Below, piece after piece: positions 1-5,968 of a stretch of DNA of 7,477 bases. The translations under genes and the position numbers were made by a program. The DNA is from RPQJ01 sp041910015 (GTDB lineage Bacteria > Pseudomonadota > Gammaproteobacteria > Steroidobacterales > Steroidobacteraceae): assembly GCA_041910015.1 (NCBI GenBank), contig JAYRRR010000152.1:1-7477 (forward strand), given 5' to 3'. The notes beneath the pieces were generated by a model, which searched no databases, was not told where the DNA came from, and was given only the letters and a program-made list of their open reading frames with translations. Every line of letters starts with the position of its first letter. Position 1 is the first letter of the stretch.

Positions 1-540
1 ACGTGCGAAGATCGAGATCAGCGAGCCGCCGAAGGCGAGACCGACGAGCGAGTGCAGCGCGTGCGAGACGTCGCTGCCCGTCTTGAGCATGACGAGGAAG
101 TACGAGGCGACGCCGAGCAGGCCCAGGCCGACGACCAGCATGCCCGTGATCGCGCCGCCGCGGAACGCGACCTGCAGCGCCGGGTCGAGGCCCACGCTCG
201 CCGCGTGCGCGGTGCGTACGTTGGCGCGGACCGACACGTTCATGCCGATGTAGCCGGCGAGACCCGAGAGCACCGCGCCGACGGCGAAACCGCCTGCGGT
301 CGCCCAGTCGAGCGCGACGCCGATGACGAAGAACAGCACGCCGCCGACGATGCCGATGGTGGTGTACTGGCGGTTCAGGTAGGCGCCCGCGCCCTGCTGC
401 ACGGCCGCGGCGATTTCCTGCATGCGGGCGTTGCCGGCGGGTTGCGCCAGGATCCAGCGCACGGAAAGGATGCCGTAGAGGATCGCCGCCACGCCCGCGG
501 CGATCGCGAGCAGCAGTGCGTTGTCGGTCGTCATACTCAT
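1..540 (-). CDS. hppA: Membrane-bound proton-translocating pyrophosphatase, N-terminal part (cut by the left window edge)
   Basis: Integral membrane pyrophosphatase that couples PPi hydrolysis to H+ pumping across the inner membrane. Only the first 180 residues are present; the reading frame is open to base 1. Hydrophobic segments lie at about residues 8-31, 60-78, 83-104, 128-150 and 158-178, with the short loop motif AAVQQGAGAYLNRQY (45-59) and the family-typical GYIGMNVSVRANVRTA (96-111). The fragment stops at FGGSLISIFAR, just before where the family carries its GGG and acidic PPi/Mg-binding motifs, so catalytic residues and the K+-dependence determinants cannot be read here. The ATG at 540 is preferred because AGGGGAG lies at 543-549 (minus strand); a second in-frame ATG at 534 is possible. 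The gene lies downstream of the PPi-dependent phosphofructokinase on the same strand, so the two enzymes probably share a PPi economy. Family identity is confident from the sequence; the pump's ion and direction are inferred. Confidence 0.93.
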   Translation of the reverse strand, partial: MSMTTDNALLLAIAAGVAAILYGILSVRWILAQPAGNARMQEIAAAVQQGAGAYLNRQYTTIGIVGGVLFFVIGVALDWATAGGFAVGAVLSGLAGYIGMNVSVRANVRTAHAASVGLDPALQVAFRGGAITGMLVVGLGLLGVASYFLVMLKTGSDVSHALHSLVGLAFGGSLISIFAR

Positions 541-646
541 GTCTCCCCTCGAGGGTGGGTCTCGTCGATGCCGGGTCCAGTCGCAAGCACGCCCCCGCCC
601 GCGGTCTGGGCCGCGTCAGGGGGGGGGCGTCACAAAAGGCCGCAAA
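541..646 (-). promoter_or_regulatory. Leader between PPi-PFK and hppA with a GC-rich hairpin and nine-G tract
   Basis: Non-coding interval of 106 bases. Bases 589-600 (ACGCCCCCGCCC) pair with 619-630 (GGGGGGGGGCGT), giving 8 bp, one G/G mismatch and 3 bp. Nested inside, GCGG (601-604) pairs with CCGC (611-614) around a six-base loop. No T-run follows on either strand, so it is not a canonical intrinsic terminator. In the minus-strand transcript it would form a stable structure about 50 bases upstream of the hppA start. It could act as an mRNA stability or processing element, an attenuator, or a factor-dependent terminator for the upstream gene. A 10-bp palindrome CCCTCGAGGG (546-555) overlaps the hppA SD. 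The structure is visible in the sequence; the role is inference. Confidence 0.45.
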
Positions 647-654
647 CTATAACA
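646..654 (-). promoter_or_regulatory. Possible extended -10 promoter for hppA
   Basis: The minus strand reads TGTTATAGT, a TGn element followed by TATAGT (5 of 6 matches to TATAAT). It overlaps the last codons and stop of the PPi-PFK gene. No good -35 hexamer is seen at 16-18 bases, which is tolerable for an extended -10 promoter. Transcription would start near 639, giving a leader of about 100 bases that contains the GC hairpin. If real, hppA can be expressed independently of the upstream phosphofructokinase. AT-rich spots are rare in this sequence, which raises its visibility but does not prove function. Confidence 0.3.
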
Positions 655-1921
655 CAAATGCGGTCTTGAGCTTCCTGCGGACCGGCCGGTTCTTCAGCAC
701 CACGTAGCGTGGCAGGCCGGCCTCGTAGGGCGGGTAGTCCTCGCCCTGGATCAGCGGCGCCAGATAGCGGCGGCCCTTCGGCGTGATGTGGAAGCCGTCC
801 GGCGTGATGTAGTCGCGAGGCAGCATCTTCTCGACGTTGGCGACCTGCTCGAGCGGGGCCATGCCGATCTTCCAGCTGTACGGGCGGTTCGACGTGCGCA
901 CGATCGCCGGCATGACCGCGTTGTGACCGCGCACGGCGAATTCGACGGCTGCCTTGCCGACGGCGTAGGCCTGCTCGACGTCGACCTTCGACGCGATGTG
1001 CCGCGCTGAGCGCTGCAGATAGTCGGCGACGGCCCAGTGGAACTTGTAGCCCAGCTTGTCCTTGACGAGTTGGGCTACCACGGGACCCACGCCCCCCAGT
1101 TGCGCGTGGCCGAACGCATCGCGTGTGCCGGCGTCGGCGAGGAATCTGCCGTCGGGGTTCTTCACGCCTTCGGAGACGACGACGGCGCAGTAGCCGTACC
1201 TGTCGACGCACGTCTTCGTGCGCGCGAGGAAGCGCTCTTCGTCGAACGCGATCTCCGGGAACAGGATGATGTGCGGAGCGTCGCCGGCCTTCTGCGCCGC
1301 GAGCCCGCCGGCGGCCGCGATCCAGCCCGCGTGGCGTCCCATGACCTCGAGCACGAACACCCTGGTCGAGGTACGCGCCATCGAGGCCACGTCGAAGCCG
1401 GCCTCCTTGATCGACACGGCGACGTACTTGGCAACCGAGCCGAAGCCCGGGCAGCAGTCGGTCATGGGCAGGTCGTTGTCGACCGTCTTCGGCACGTGGA
1501 TCGCCTGCAGCGGGTAGCCGAGTTTCTCCGCGAGCATCGAGACCTTGTAGCAGGTGTCGGCCGAGTCGCCGCCGCCGTTGTAGAAGAAATAGCCGATGTC
1601 GTGCGCCCGGAAGACCTCGATCAGGCGCTGGTACTCGCGCGGGTCATTCTCGAACTTCTTGAGTTTGTAGCGCGCGGAACCGAAGGCGCCGGCCGGTGTA
1701 TGCCTGAGCGCGCGGATGTCGGCGGGGCTCTCCTTGCCGGTGTCGATCAGGTCCTCGTGCAGGGCGCCGAGGATGCCGTTGCGGCCCGCATACACGGTGC
1801 CGATGTGGCGCCGGTGCCTGCGGGCGGTCTCGATGACGCCGCAGGCCGACGCGTTGATGACGGCCGTGACGCCGCCGGACTGGGCATAGAATGCATTGCG
1901 CGGACGTATCGGTGGCTTCAT
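647..1921 (-). CDS. pfp: Pyrophosphate-dependent 6-phosphofructokinase
   Basis: Catalyses reversible phosphoryl transfer between PPi and fructose 6-phosphate in cytosolic glycolysis/gluconeogenesis. The protein has 424 residues from the chosen ATG, close to the usual size of this PFK group. Visible motifs are the N-terminal loop QSGGVTAVINASA (14-26), NGGGDSADT (115-123), PKTVDNDLPMTD (144-155) and VMGRHAGWIAA (193-203). By alignment to E. coli PfkA, D119 replaces the Gly104 of ATP enzymes and K145 replaces Gly124; both are the known markers of PPi specificity. D148 corresponds to the catalytic Asp127 and D150 to Asp129. The position of E. coli Asp103 is Gly118, giving GGGDS, which is unusual. 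The frame is open to an ATG at 1957, but the ATG at 1921 is preferred: GGAG at 1927-1930 sits five bases before it and residues 9-26 then align with family N termini. It lies upstream of hppA and is divergent from adk. Confidence 0.92.
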   Translation of the reverse strand: MKPPIRPRNAFYAQSGGVTAVINASACGVIETARRHRRHIGTVYAGRNGILGALHEDLIDTGKESPADIRALRHTPAGAFGSARYKLKKFENDPREYQRLIEVFRAHDIGYFFYNGGGDSADTCYKVSMLAEKLGYPLQAIHVPKTVDNDLPMTDCCPGFGSVAKYVAVSIKEAGFDVASMARTSTRVFVLEVMGRHAGWIAAAGGLAAQKAGDAPHIILFPEIAFDEERFLARTKTCVDRYGYCAVVVSEGVKNPDGRFLADAGTRDAFGHAQLGGVGPVVAQLVKDKLGYKFHWAVADYLQRSARHIASKVDVEQAYAVGKAAVEFAVRGHNAVMPAIVRTSNRPYSWKIGMAPLEQVANVEKMLPRDYITPDGFHITPKGRRYLAPLIQGEDYPPYEAGLPRYVVLKNRPVRRKLKTAFVL

Positions 1922-1926
1922 CGTCA

Positions 1927-1930
1927 CTCC
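1927..1930 (-). promoter_or_regulatory. SD site that sets the PPi-PFK start
   Basis: The minus strand reads CGGAGTGACG directly before the ATG at 1921, so GGAG is five bases upstream. The alternative upstream ATG at 1957 would add 12 residues not expected in the family and has no comparable SD (the sequence before it is TTGCCGGCCAAGTGCCCG-like, without a purine run). Confidence 0.6.
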
Positions 1931-1968
1931 GGCCAAAAAATGCGGCGGAACGGGCACTTGGCCGGCAA

Positions 1969-1977
1969 ATCATAGCA
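1969..1977 (-). promoter_or_regulatory. Probable extended -10 promoter for the PPi-PFK gene
   Basis: The minus strand reads TGCTATGAT: TGn followed by TATGAT (5 of 6 matches to TATAAT). A start near 1962 would give a leader of about 40 bases to the ATG at 1921, containing the SD. The -35 region at 1992-1997 is poor (CTCGCA, 3 of 6), consistent with an extended -10 promoter. It lies in the only clear AT-rich patch of the divergent region. Confidence 0.42.
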
Positions 1978-1999
1978 AGACCGGCGGCGGCTGCGAGGC

Positions 2000-2014
2000 G
2001 CACGCCCGGCGTGC
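2000..2014. repeat. Palindrome between the divergent PPi-PFK and adk promoters
   Basis: GCACGC (2000-2005) and GCGTGC (2009-2014) form perfect 6-bp arms around a three-base centre. A related GGCGTGCGTGC follows at 2031-2041. The palindrome lies just upstream of the proposed PPi-PFK -35 region and about 35 bases upstream of the proposed adk -35, a position suited to an operator shared by both genes. In DNA this GC-rich, such palindromes also arise by chance. Confidence 0.2.
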
Positions 2015-2050
2015 GGCAGCCGTGGCGGCAGGCGTGCGTGCGGGCGATGC

Positions 2051-2080
2051 TGGACACTGGGCGCTCGATCCGAGTACGGT
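2051..2080 (+). promoter_or_regulatory. Candidate sigma-70-type promoter for adk
   Basis: TGGACA at 2051-2056 matches TTGACA at 5 of 6 positions, followed 18 bases later by TACGGT at 2075-2080 (only 3 of 6 matches to TATAAT). A start near 2087 would give a leader of about 35 bases. The adk start at 2122 has no convincing SD. The -35 is good and the -10 weak, so this is tentative. Confidence 0.28.
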
Positions 2081-2121
2081 GCATCCCCCGCGACAGGTCC
2101 CGCGTACGGCATCGGCACAAG

Positions 2122-2781
2122 ATGAGACTCGTATTACTCGGCGCTCCCGGCTCCGGCAAGGGCACGCAGGCCCAGCGCCTCCGCGACCAGAAGGGCATTC
2201 CGCAGGTGTCGTCCGGCGATCTGCTGCGTGACGCCGTCGCGCGACGCACGGAACTCGGCCGGCGCGCCAAGGCGGCCATGGACGCGGGCGAACTCGTCAC
2301 CGACGACATCGTGCTCGGCCTGATCCGCGAGCGCCTCGGCCGTCCCGACGCGGCCGCCGGTTTCATCCTTGACGGCTATCCACGCAACGTCGCCCAGGCG
2401 GACGCGCTGGAGCGCCTGCTCACGGAACTCGGGCAGCCGGTCGACTCGGTCGTCCTGATGAAGGTCGATGAAAAGGCGCTGGTCATGCGCCTCACCGGCC
2501 GCCGCACCTGCCCCGCGTGCGGCAAGGTCTTCAACGTCTATTCCTCGCCGTCGCTGAAGGGCGAGCGCTGCGACAACCCGGAGCACGACACCCAGGCGCC
2601 GGTGCTCACGCAGCGCGACGACGACAAGGAAGACGTGATTGCGAACCGGCTCAAGGTCTATCACGCCCAGACCAGCCCGCTGATCGAGCACTATCGGACG
2701 CGGGGATTGCTCAAGGTGGTCAACGCGGACCAGCCCGTCGACCGCGTCTATCAGGAGTTCCTGAAAGTCGCCGGAGCCTAG
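2122..2781 (+). CDS. adk: Adenylate kinase, with a Cys-containing LID
   Basis: Cytosolic enzyme interconverting ATP + AMP and 2 ADP. It has 219 residues, the normal long-form size. The P-loop is GAPGSGKGTQ (7-16); the AMP-binding region includes SSGDLLR (30-36) with TDD at 60-62, and ILDGYPRNVAQ (82-92). The LID spans about 124-168 and ends in LTQRDDDKEDVI. The LID carries C130, C133 and C150, exactly the spacing of three Zn ligands in Cys-type adenylate kinases. The usual fourth ligand position (153) is Pro, with D151, H155 and D156 nearby. E. coli Adk has no such cysteines and holds its LID by hydrogen bonds instead. The frame is open upstream to 1891, but the ATG at 2122 starts exactly at the MRLVLLGAPGSGKGT family N terminus. 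It is divergent from the PPi-PFK gene and convergent with rnd; with PPi-PFK and HppA it belongs to phosphate-energy balance. Confidence 0.97.
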   Translation: MRLVLLGAPGSGKGTQAQRLRDQKGIPQVSSGDLLRDAVARRTELGRRAKAAMDAGELVTDDIVLGLIRERLGRPDAAAGFILDGYPRNVAQADALERLLTELGQPVDSVVLMKVDEKALVMRLTGRRTCPACGKVFNVYSSPSLKGERCDNPEHDTQAPVLTQRDDDKEDVIANRLKVYHAQTSPLIEHYRTRGLLKVVNADQPVDRVYQEFLKVAGA

Positions 2782-2787
2782 GTATCA

Positions 2788-2821
2788 GGAGGAAACAGGG
2801 GTCATTTCACCTGTTTCCTCC
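2788..2821. terminator. Perfect 12-bp hairpin between convergent adk and rnd (bidirectional terminator or REP-like palindrome)
   Basis: GGAGGAAACAGG (2788-2799) and CCTGTTTCCTCC (2810-2821) are exact reverse complements around a ten-base loop, starting six bases after the adk stop. The rnd stop is 51 bases further on. It is the strongest inverted repeat in the window and sits where a bidirectional terminator is expected. No T-run follows on either strand, so efficient intrinsic termination is not assured; it may instead block 3' exonucleases. The core ACAGGGGTCATTTC is less GC-rich than its surroundings and recalls short palindromes dispersed in some gammaproteobacterial genomes, so a repetitive extragenic element is an alternative. 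The structure is seen; its role is inferred. Confidence 0.6.
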
Positions 2822-2871
2822 GGCACGGATGAAGTCGGCATCAGCGGTGGCCGGGAACAGGCGAATGGCCT

Positions 2872-3987
2872 CTATTGCGGGCCGCGCGCCAGGCAGGTCC
2901 GCAGCGTTTCGCCCAGCACCTCGCGGCGCCAGCCGCGCAGCAACGGGCTCTGCTCGAGTGGCACCAACCCGTACGCGATGGCTTCGACGTCGCGCCGCGT
3001 CGCGAGCACTTCCGCGCCGATGCCGAGCGCGGCAGCCACGTCACGCACGCCCTGCAGCAGTGCGCTCGCGAGCGCCTGCTCCTCGCTGGTCGGGCGTCGC
3101 GGCGGTTCGACGACCGGAGCGGTCCCGTTGGCGCGGGCTTCGCTCAGCAGCGCGAGCAGTTCCTCGCCGCGTCGCCGGACGAGCCCGGCCGGCAGGGCGT
3201 CGATCTGTTCCAGCTCGGCCAGGGATTGCGGCGACGCGAGCGCCAGAGCGTAGAGCGCGGTGTCTGCGAGAATCCACCCGCGCGGCTTGTCCGACTCGAG
3301 CGCGCGTCGTTCGCGCCACTCGGCCAGCGCGCGCGCCGCTGCCTGTTCGCGGGGGCGCAGACGGTTCAGCCCCTTGAGCCGCCGCCACGCGTCCTGCGGG
3401 TTCGTGCGGTAGAGCAGCGGGTTCTCGTATGCGGCCGTCTCGTCGAGCACCCAGCCGCTGCGGCCCTTCGACGCGAGCGCGCCCTGCAACTCGGCGTGCA
3501 GCGTCAACAGGTGTCGCACGTCGTCCGCCGCATAGGCGAGCTGCGCCGACGTGAGCGGGCGCCTCGACCAGTCGGTGCGCGTCTGCCCCTTGTCGATCGA
3601 GTGGCCGAGCTGGCGCGCGACGAGCTCGGCATAGCCCACCTGCGCGGGGAAGCCGAGTATCGCGGCGGCGACCTGGGTGTCGAACAGGGGACCGGGCACC
3701 TGCCCGCCCGCGAGCAGCAGCACCTCGAGGTCCTGGCGCGCGGCATGCAGGATCTTGAGCCGCGACCGCTCCCGCAGCAGTTCGTGCAGCGGCGCGAGAT
3801 CGAACCCCGCGAGCGGGTCGACCAGCACGCAGTCCGTTTCGGTCGCCAGCTGCACGAGACACATCTGCGGCAGGTAGGTCCGCTCGCGAATGAATTCCGT
3901 GTCGAGCGCGAGGCGGTCGGCGCCGCGCAGCCGGAACAGGGCGGCCTCCAGGTCGGCCGGGTCTCGGATCAGCTTCGCTTCGTGCAT
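2872..3987 (-). CDS. rnd: Ribonuclease D
   Basis: A 3'-5' exoribonuclease of the DEDDy family that trims tRNA precursors and other structured RNAs in the cytosol. The protein has 371 residues, against about 375 in E. coli. The exonuclease domain covers about residues 5-170, with D29-x-E31 (LALDTEF), D86 (HAARQDLEVL) and Y152-x3-D156 (YAADD). This is nearly identical spacing to E. coli D28/E30/D85/Y151/D155, so all catalytic metal ligands are present. DKGQTRTDW (132-140) is a further family motif. An HRDC-type helical region follows at about 205-285 (LRPREQAAARALAEWRERRA onward), with a second helical C-terminal part. The ATG at 3987 is chosen because AGGTGA at 3996-4001 is eight bases upstream; the longer GTG at 3999 overlaps that SD and has none of its own. 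It is convergent with adk and divergent from the membrane-protein gene, 54 bases away. Confidence 0.95.
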   Translation of the reverse strand: MHEAKLIRDPADLEAALFRLRGADRLALDTEFIRERTYLPQMCLVQLATETDCVLVDPLAGFDLAPLHELLRERSRLKILHAARQDLEVLLLAGGQVPGPLFDTQVAAAILGFPAQVGYAELVARQLGHSIDKGQTRTDWSRRPLTSAQLAYAADDVRHLLTLHAELQGALASKGRSGWVLDETAAYENPLLYRTNPQDAWRRLKGLNRLRPREQAAARALAEWRERRALESDKPRGWILADTALYALALASPQSLAELEQIDALPAGLVRRRGEELLALLSEARANGTAPVVEPPRRPTSEEQALASALLQGVRDVAAALGIGAEVLATRRDVEAIAYGLVPLEQSPLLRGWRREVLGETLRTCLARGPQ

Positions 3988-3995
3988 CGGGCCCG

Positions 3996-4001
3996 TCACC
4001 T
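3996..4001 (-). promoter_or_regulatory. SD site that sets the rnd start
   Basis: AGGTGA on the minus strand lies eight bases before the ATG at 3987. The GTG inside it (3997-3999) is the alternative longer start, which would lack an SD, so the ATG is favoured. Confidence 0.55.
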
Positions 4002-4006
4002 GCGTG

Positions 4007-4012
4007 TAGAAT
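4007..4012 (+). promoter_or_regulatory. Candidate -10 element for the membrane-protein/mpl operon
   Basis: TAGAAT matches TATAAT at 5 of 6 positions and lies in the rnd/membrane-protein divergent gap. A start near 4019 would give a leader of about 23 bases to the GTG at 4042. No acceptable -35 is seen at 16-18 bases, which overlaps the start of rnd. The same hexamer occurs before the glycosyltransferase gene at 6752. Confidence 0.33.
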
Positions 4013-4041
4013 CACCGTTCCTCAGGCCGTCGCGTCGCGTC

Positions 4042-4557
4042 GTGCTGCAATTCCTGAAGGTCTTCGTCGACATCGTACTCTGGCGCCGCGGCCCGCAGGA
4101 TCTTCCCGCATCAGCGCTGCTGCTCGGGCTCGCCGGAGTCGCCTACGTCGTCGTCTCCATCGTGCAGCTCGCATGGCTCGACGAGCCGCCCGCCGCATGG
4201 CTCGTGTTCGTCGTGCTCGACCCGCTGTTGCTCACGGGTGGCACCTGGCTGCTGCTGCGTCTGTTCGGCCGCCGCGAACGCTTCCTGCAGACCGCGACCG
4301 CCGTGCTGGGCACCGGCGCCCTGCTCGGCGCGGTGCTGTTCCTGCCGATGCAGTGGCTGCTCGCGGTCCTCGACGTGCGGCCCGGGTCGACCATCGCGGG
4401 CGTCGCCGCACTGGCACTGGTGGTCGCCTTCGCGCTGGTCACCGGGCGCATCCTCCAGCGGGCGATGGACTCGGGCCTGATCACGGGTGTCGCGCTGTCG
4501 CTCACGTATTTCCTGCTGATCAACCTGCTGCTGAACGTCGCTGGCGGGTCCACGTAA
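4042..4557 (+). CDS. Small polytopic membrane protein of unknown function
   Basis: I do not recognise a named gene. The protein has 171 residues with a short amphipathic N terminus (LQFLKVFVDIVLWRRG) and about five hydrophobic segments at 24-45, 51-75, 84-110, 117-137 and 146-167. Short charged loops separate them (RRGPQDLP, FGRRERFLQT, RILQRAMDSG). The RFLQTATAVLGTGALLG stretch (80-96) resembles the helix start seen in Yip1-like and other small inner-membrane families, but this is weak. No catalytic motif or signal peptide is seen. The frame is open far upstream, but that part is antisense to rnd; the first plausible start after rnd is the GTG at 4042, with no clear SD. The stop is 16 bases before mpl on the same strand, so co-transcription is likely and a cell-envelope role is possible. 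The start could be a few codons off. Confidence 0.72.
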   Translation: MLQFLKVFVDIVLWRRGPQDLPASALLLGLAGVAYVVVSIVQLAWLDEPPAAWLVFVVLDPLLLTGGTWLLLRLFGRRERFLQTATAVLGTGALLGAVLFLPMQWLLAVLDVRPGSTIAGVAALALVVAFALVTGRILQRAMDSGLITGVALSLTYFLLINLLLNVAGGST

Positions 4558-4573
4558 ACCAGGGGTCTTCGTA

Positions 4574-5968
4574 GTGCACCTGCACATCCTCGGCATCTGC
4601 GGCACGTTCATGGGTGGCATCGCCGCCATCGCGCGCGCCGCGGGCCACCGCGTGACGGGTTCGGACCGCAACGTCTATCCGCCGATGAGCACGCAGCTCG
4701 CGGCGCTCGGCATCGACGTGATCGAAGGCTACGAGCCCGACCAGCTCGCGCTGCGGCCCGACGTCTTCGTCGTCGGCAACGTCATGAGCCGGGGCAGTCC
4801 GCTCGTCGAGGCCTTGCTCGCGAGCGGCCGGCCGTTCGAGTCGGGGCCCGAGTGGCTTGCACGGAACGTGCTGCGCCAGGACGACCGCTGGGTGCTGGGC
4901 GTCGCGGGCACGCACGGCAAGACGACGACCAGCAGCCTGCTCGCGTGGATCCTCGAGCACGCGGGGCTTGCCCCCGGCTTCCTCATCGGCGGCGTGCCGC
5001 TCGACTTCGGCGTGAGCGCGCGGCTCGGCGGCGGACGGCACTTCGTCATCGAGGCCGACGAATACGACACGGCGTTCTTCGACAAGCGCGCCAAGTTCGT
5101 GCACTACCGGCCGCGCACGGCGGTCCTGAACAACCTCGAGCACGACCACGCCGACATCTACCCCGACGTCGCGTCGATCCAGAAGCAGTTCCACTTCCTG
5201 CTGCGCACGGTGCCGGGCAATGGCCGTCTGGTCGTGAACGCGGAGGAGCCGCGGCTCGAGGAAGTGCTGCAACAGGGCTGCTGGACGCCGGTCGAGCGGT
5301 TCGCGACGCGCGTGCTGCCGAACGCGGACTGGCACGTTGCGCCGATGGCCGGTGCCGACTTCGCGGGCTTCGACGTCTTGCGCGGCGACCGTCACGTCGG
5401 CCGCGTCGACTGGAACCTGCTCGGCCGTCACAATGCGGCAAATGCGCTCGCCGCGCTCGTCGCCGCCGTGCATGCGGGCGTCGACGAACAGGCGGCCGTC
5501 GAGGCATTGTGCAGGTTCGGCGGCGTGCGGCGTCGCCTCGAGGTGCGCGGCGTCGTCGGCGGGGTGACGGTGTACGACGATTTCGCGCATCACCCGACGG
5601 CCATCGCGACCACGCTCGAGGGCGTGCGGCGCAAGGCGGGCGCGGGCCGCGTCGTCGCCGTGCTCGAGCCGCGCTCGAACACGATGAAGCTCGGCACCCA
5701 CAAGGCTGCGCTCACCGACTCGCTGCGCGGCGCCGATCGCGTGTTCGTCTACCGGTCCCCGGAGGTGCGCTGGGACGTCGCCGGGGCCATGCAGCCGCTC
5801 GGGACGCTGGCGACCGTCGAGGCCGACCCGGGCGCGCTCGTGGCGATGCTGGCGGGCGAGGCACGGCGCGGCGACCATTTCGTGCTCATGAGCAATGGCT
5901 CGTTCGGCGGCCTGCACGAAAAGCTGCTGCATGCGTTGCGCGACCGGGAGGCCGGCCGGGCGTCATAA
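4574..5968 (+). CDS. mpl: UDP-N-acetylmuramate:L-alanyl-gamma-D-glutamyl-meso-diaminopimelate ligase
   Basis: ATP-dependent cytosolic ligase that attaches the recycled murein tripeptide directly to UDP-MurNAc in peptidoglycan recycling. It has 464 residues, against about 457 in E. coli, and closely follows it along its length. The N-terminal nucleotide-binding domain starts HILGICGTFMGG (4-15) and includes GSDRNVYPPMST (29-40), a hallmark that separates Mpl from MurC. The central domain has the P-loop GTHGKTTT (112-119), IEADEYD (159-165) and NNLEHDHADI (186-195). Later motifs are GRHNAANALAA (284-294), VYDDFAHHPT (333-342) and EPRSNTMKLG (365-374). The start is the GTG at 4574, with AGGGG eight bases before it; HILGICGT then falls at the expected N-terminal position. 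It follows the membrane-protein gene by 16 bases and precedes the LON-domain gene by 7, suggesting an operon. Its presence implies Gram-negative meso-DAP murein and a recycling pathway. Confidence 0.97.
   Translation: MHLHILGICGTFMGGIAAIARAAGHRVTGSDRNVYPPMSTQLAALGIDVIEGYEPDQLALRPDVFVVGNVMSRGSPLVEALLASGRPFESGPEWLARNVLRQDDRWVLGVAGTHGKTTTSSLLAWILEHAGLAPGFLIGGVPLDFGVSARLGGGRHFVIEADEYDTAFFDKRAKFVHYRPRTAVLNNLEHDHADIYPDVASIQKQFHFLLRTVPGNGRLVVNAEEPRLEEVLQQGCWTPVERFATRVLPNADWHVAPMAGADFAGFDVLRGDRHVGRVDWNLLGRHNAANALAALVAAVHAGVDEQAAVEALCRFGGVRRRLEVRGVVGGVTVYDDFAHHPTAIATTLEGVRRKAGAGRVVAVLEPRSNTMKLGTHKAALTDSLRGADRVFVYRSPEVRWDVAGAMQPLGTLATVEADPGALVAMLAGEARRGDHFVLMSNGSFGGLHEKLLHALRDREAGRAS

Noticed and set aside
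546..555. CCCTCGAGGG palindrome as an operator for hppA
   Set aside because: It overlaps the SD and includes a common 6-base palindrome; the length is too short in GC-rich DNA to claim a binding site.
52..669. Plus-strand open frame of 205 codons over the hppA start
   Set aside because: Antisense to a recognisable membrane pyrophosphatase; composition is Arg/Asp/Ala-rich with no motif.
1037..1975. Open frame of 312 codons antisense to the PPi-PFK gene
   Set aside because: Same GC-driven antisense pattern; no domain, and it covers a clearly real gene.
1891..2121. 77-residue N-terminal extension of adenylate kinase
   Set aside because: The extension is Arg-rich chance coding and overlaps the PPi-PFK start; the family N terminus begins exactly at the ATG at 2122.
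2875..4041. Long N-terminal extension of the membrane-protein frame
   Set aside because: This part is antisense to RNase D and is hydrophilic and Arg/Gln-rich; the hydrophobic protein begins only after the GTG at 4042.
4520..5932. Open frame of 470 codons antisense to mpl
   Set aside because: Mpl is certain from full-length family agreement; the antisense translation is low-complexity (Arg, His, Ala, Asp, Val) without motifs.
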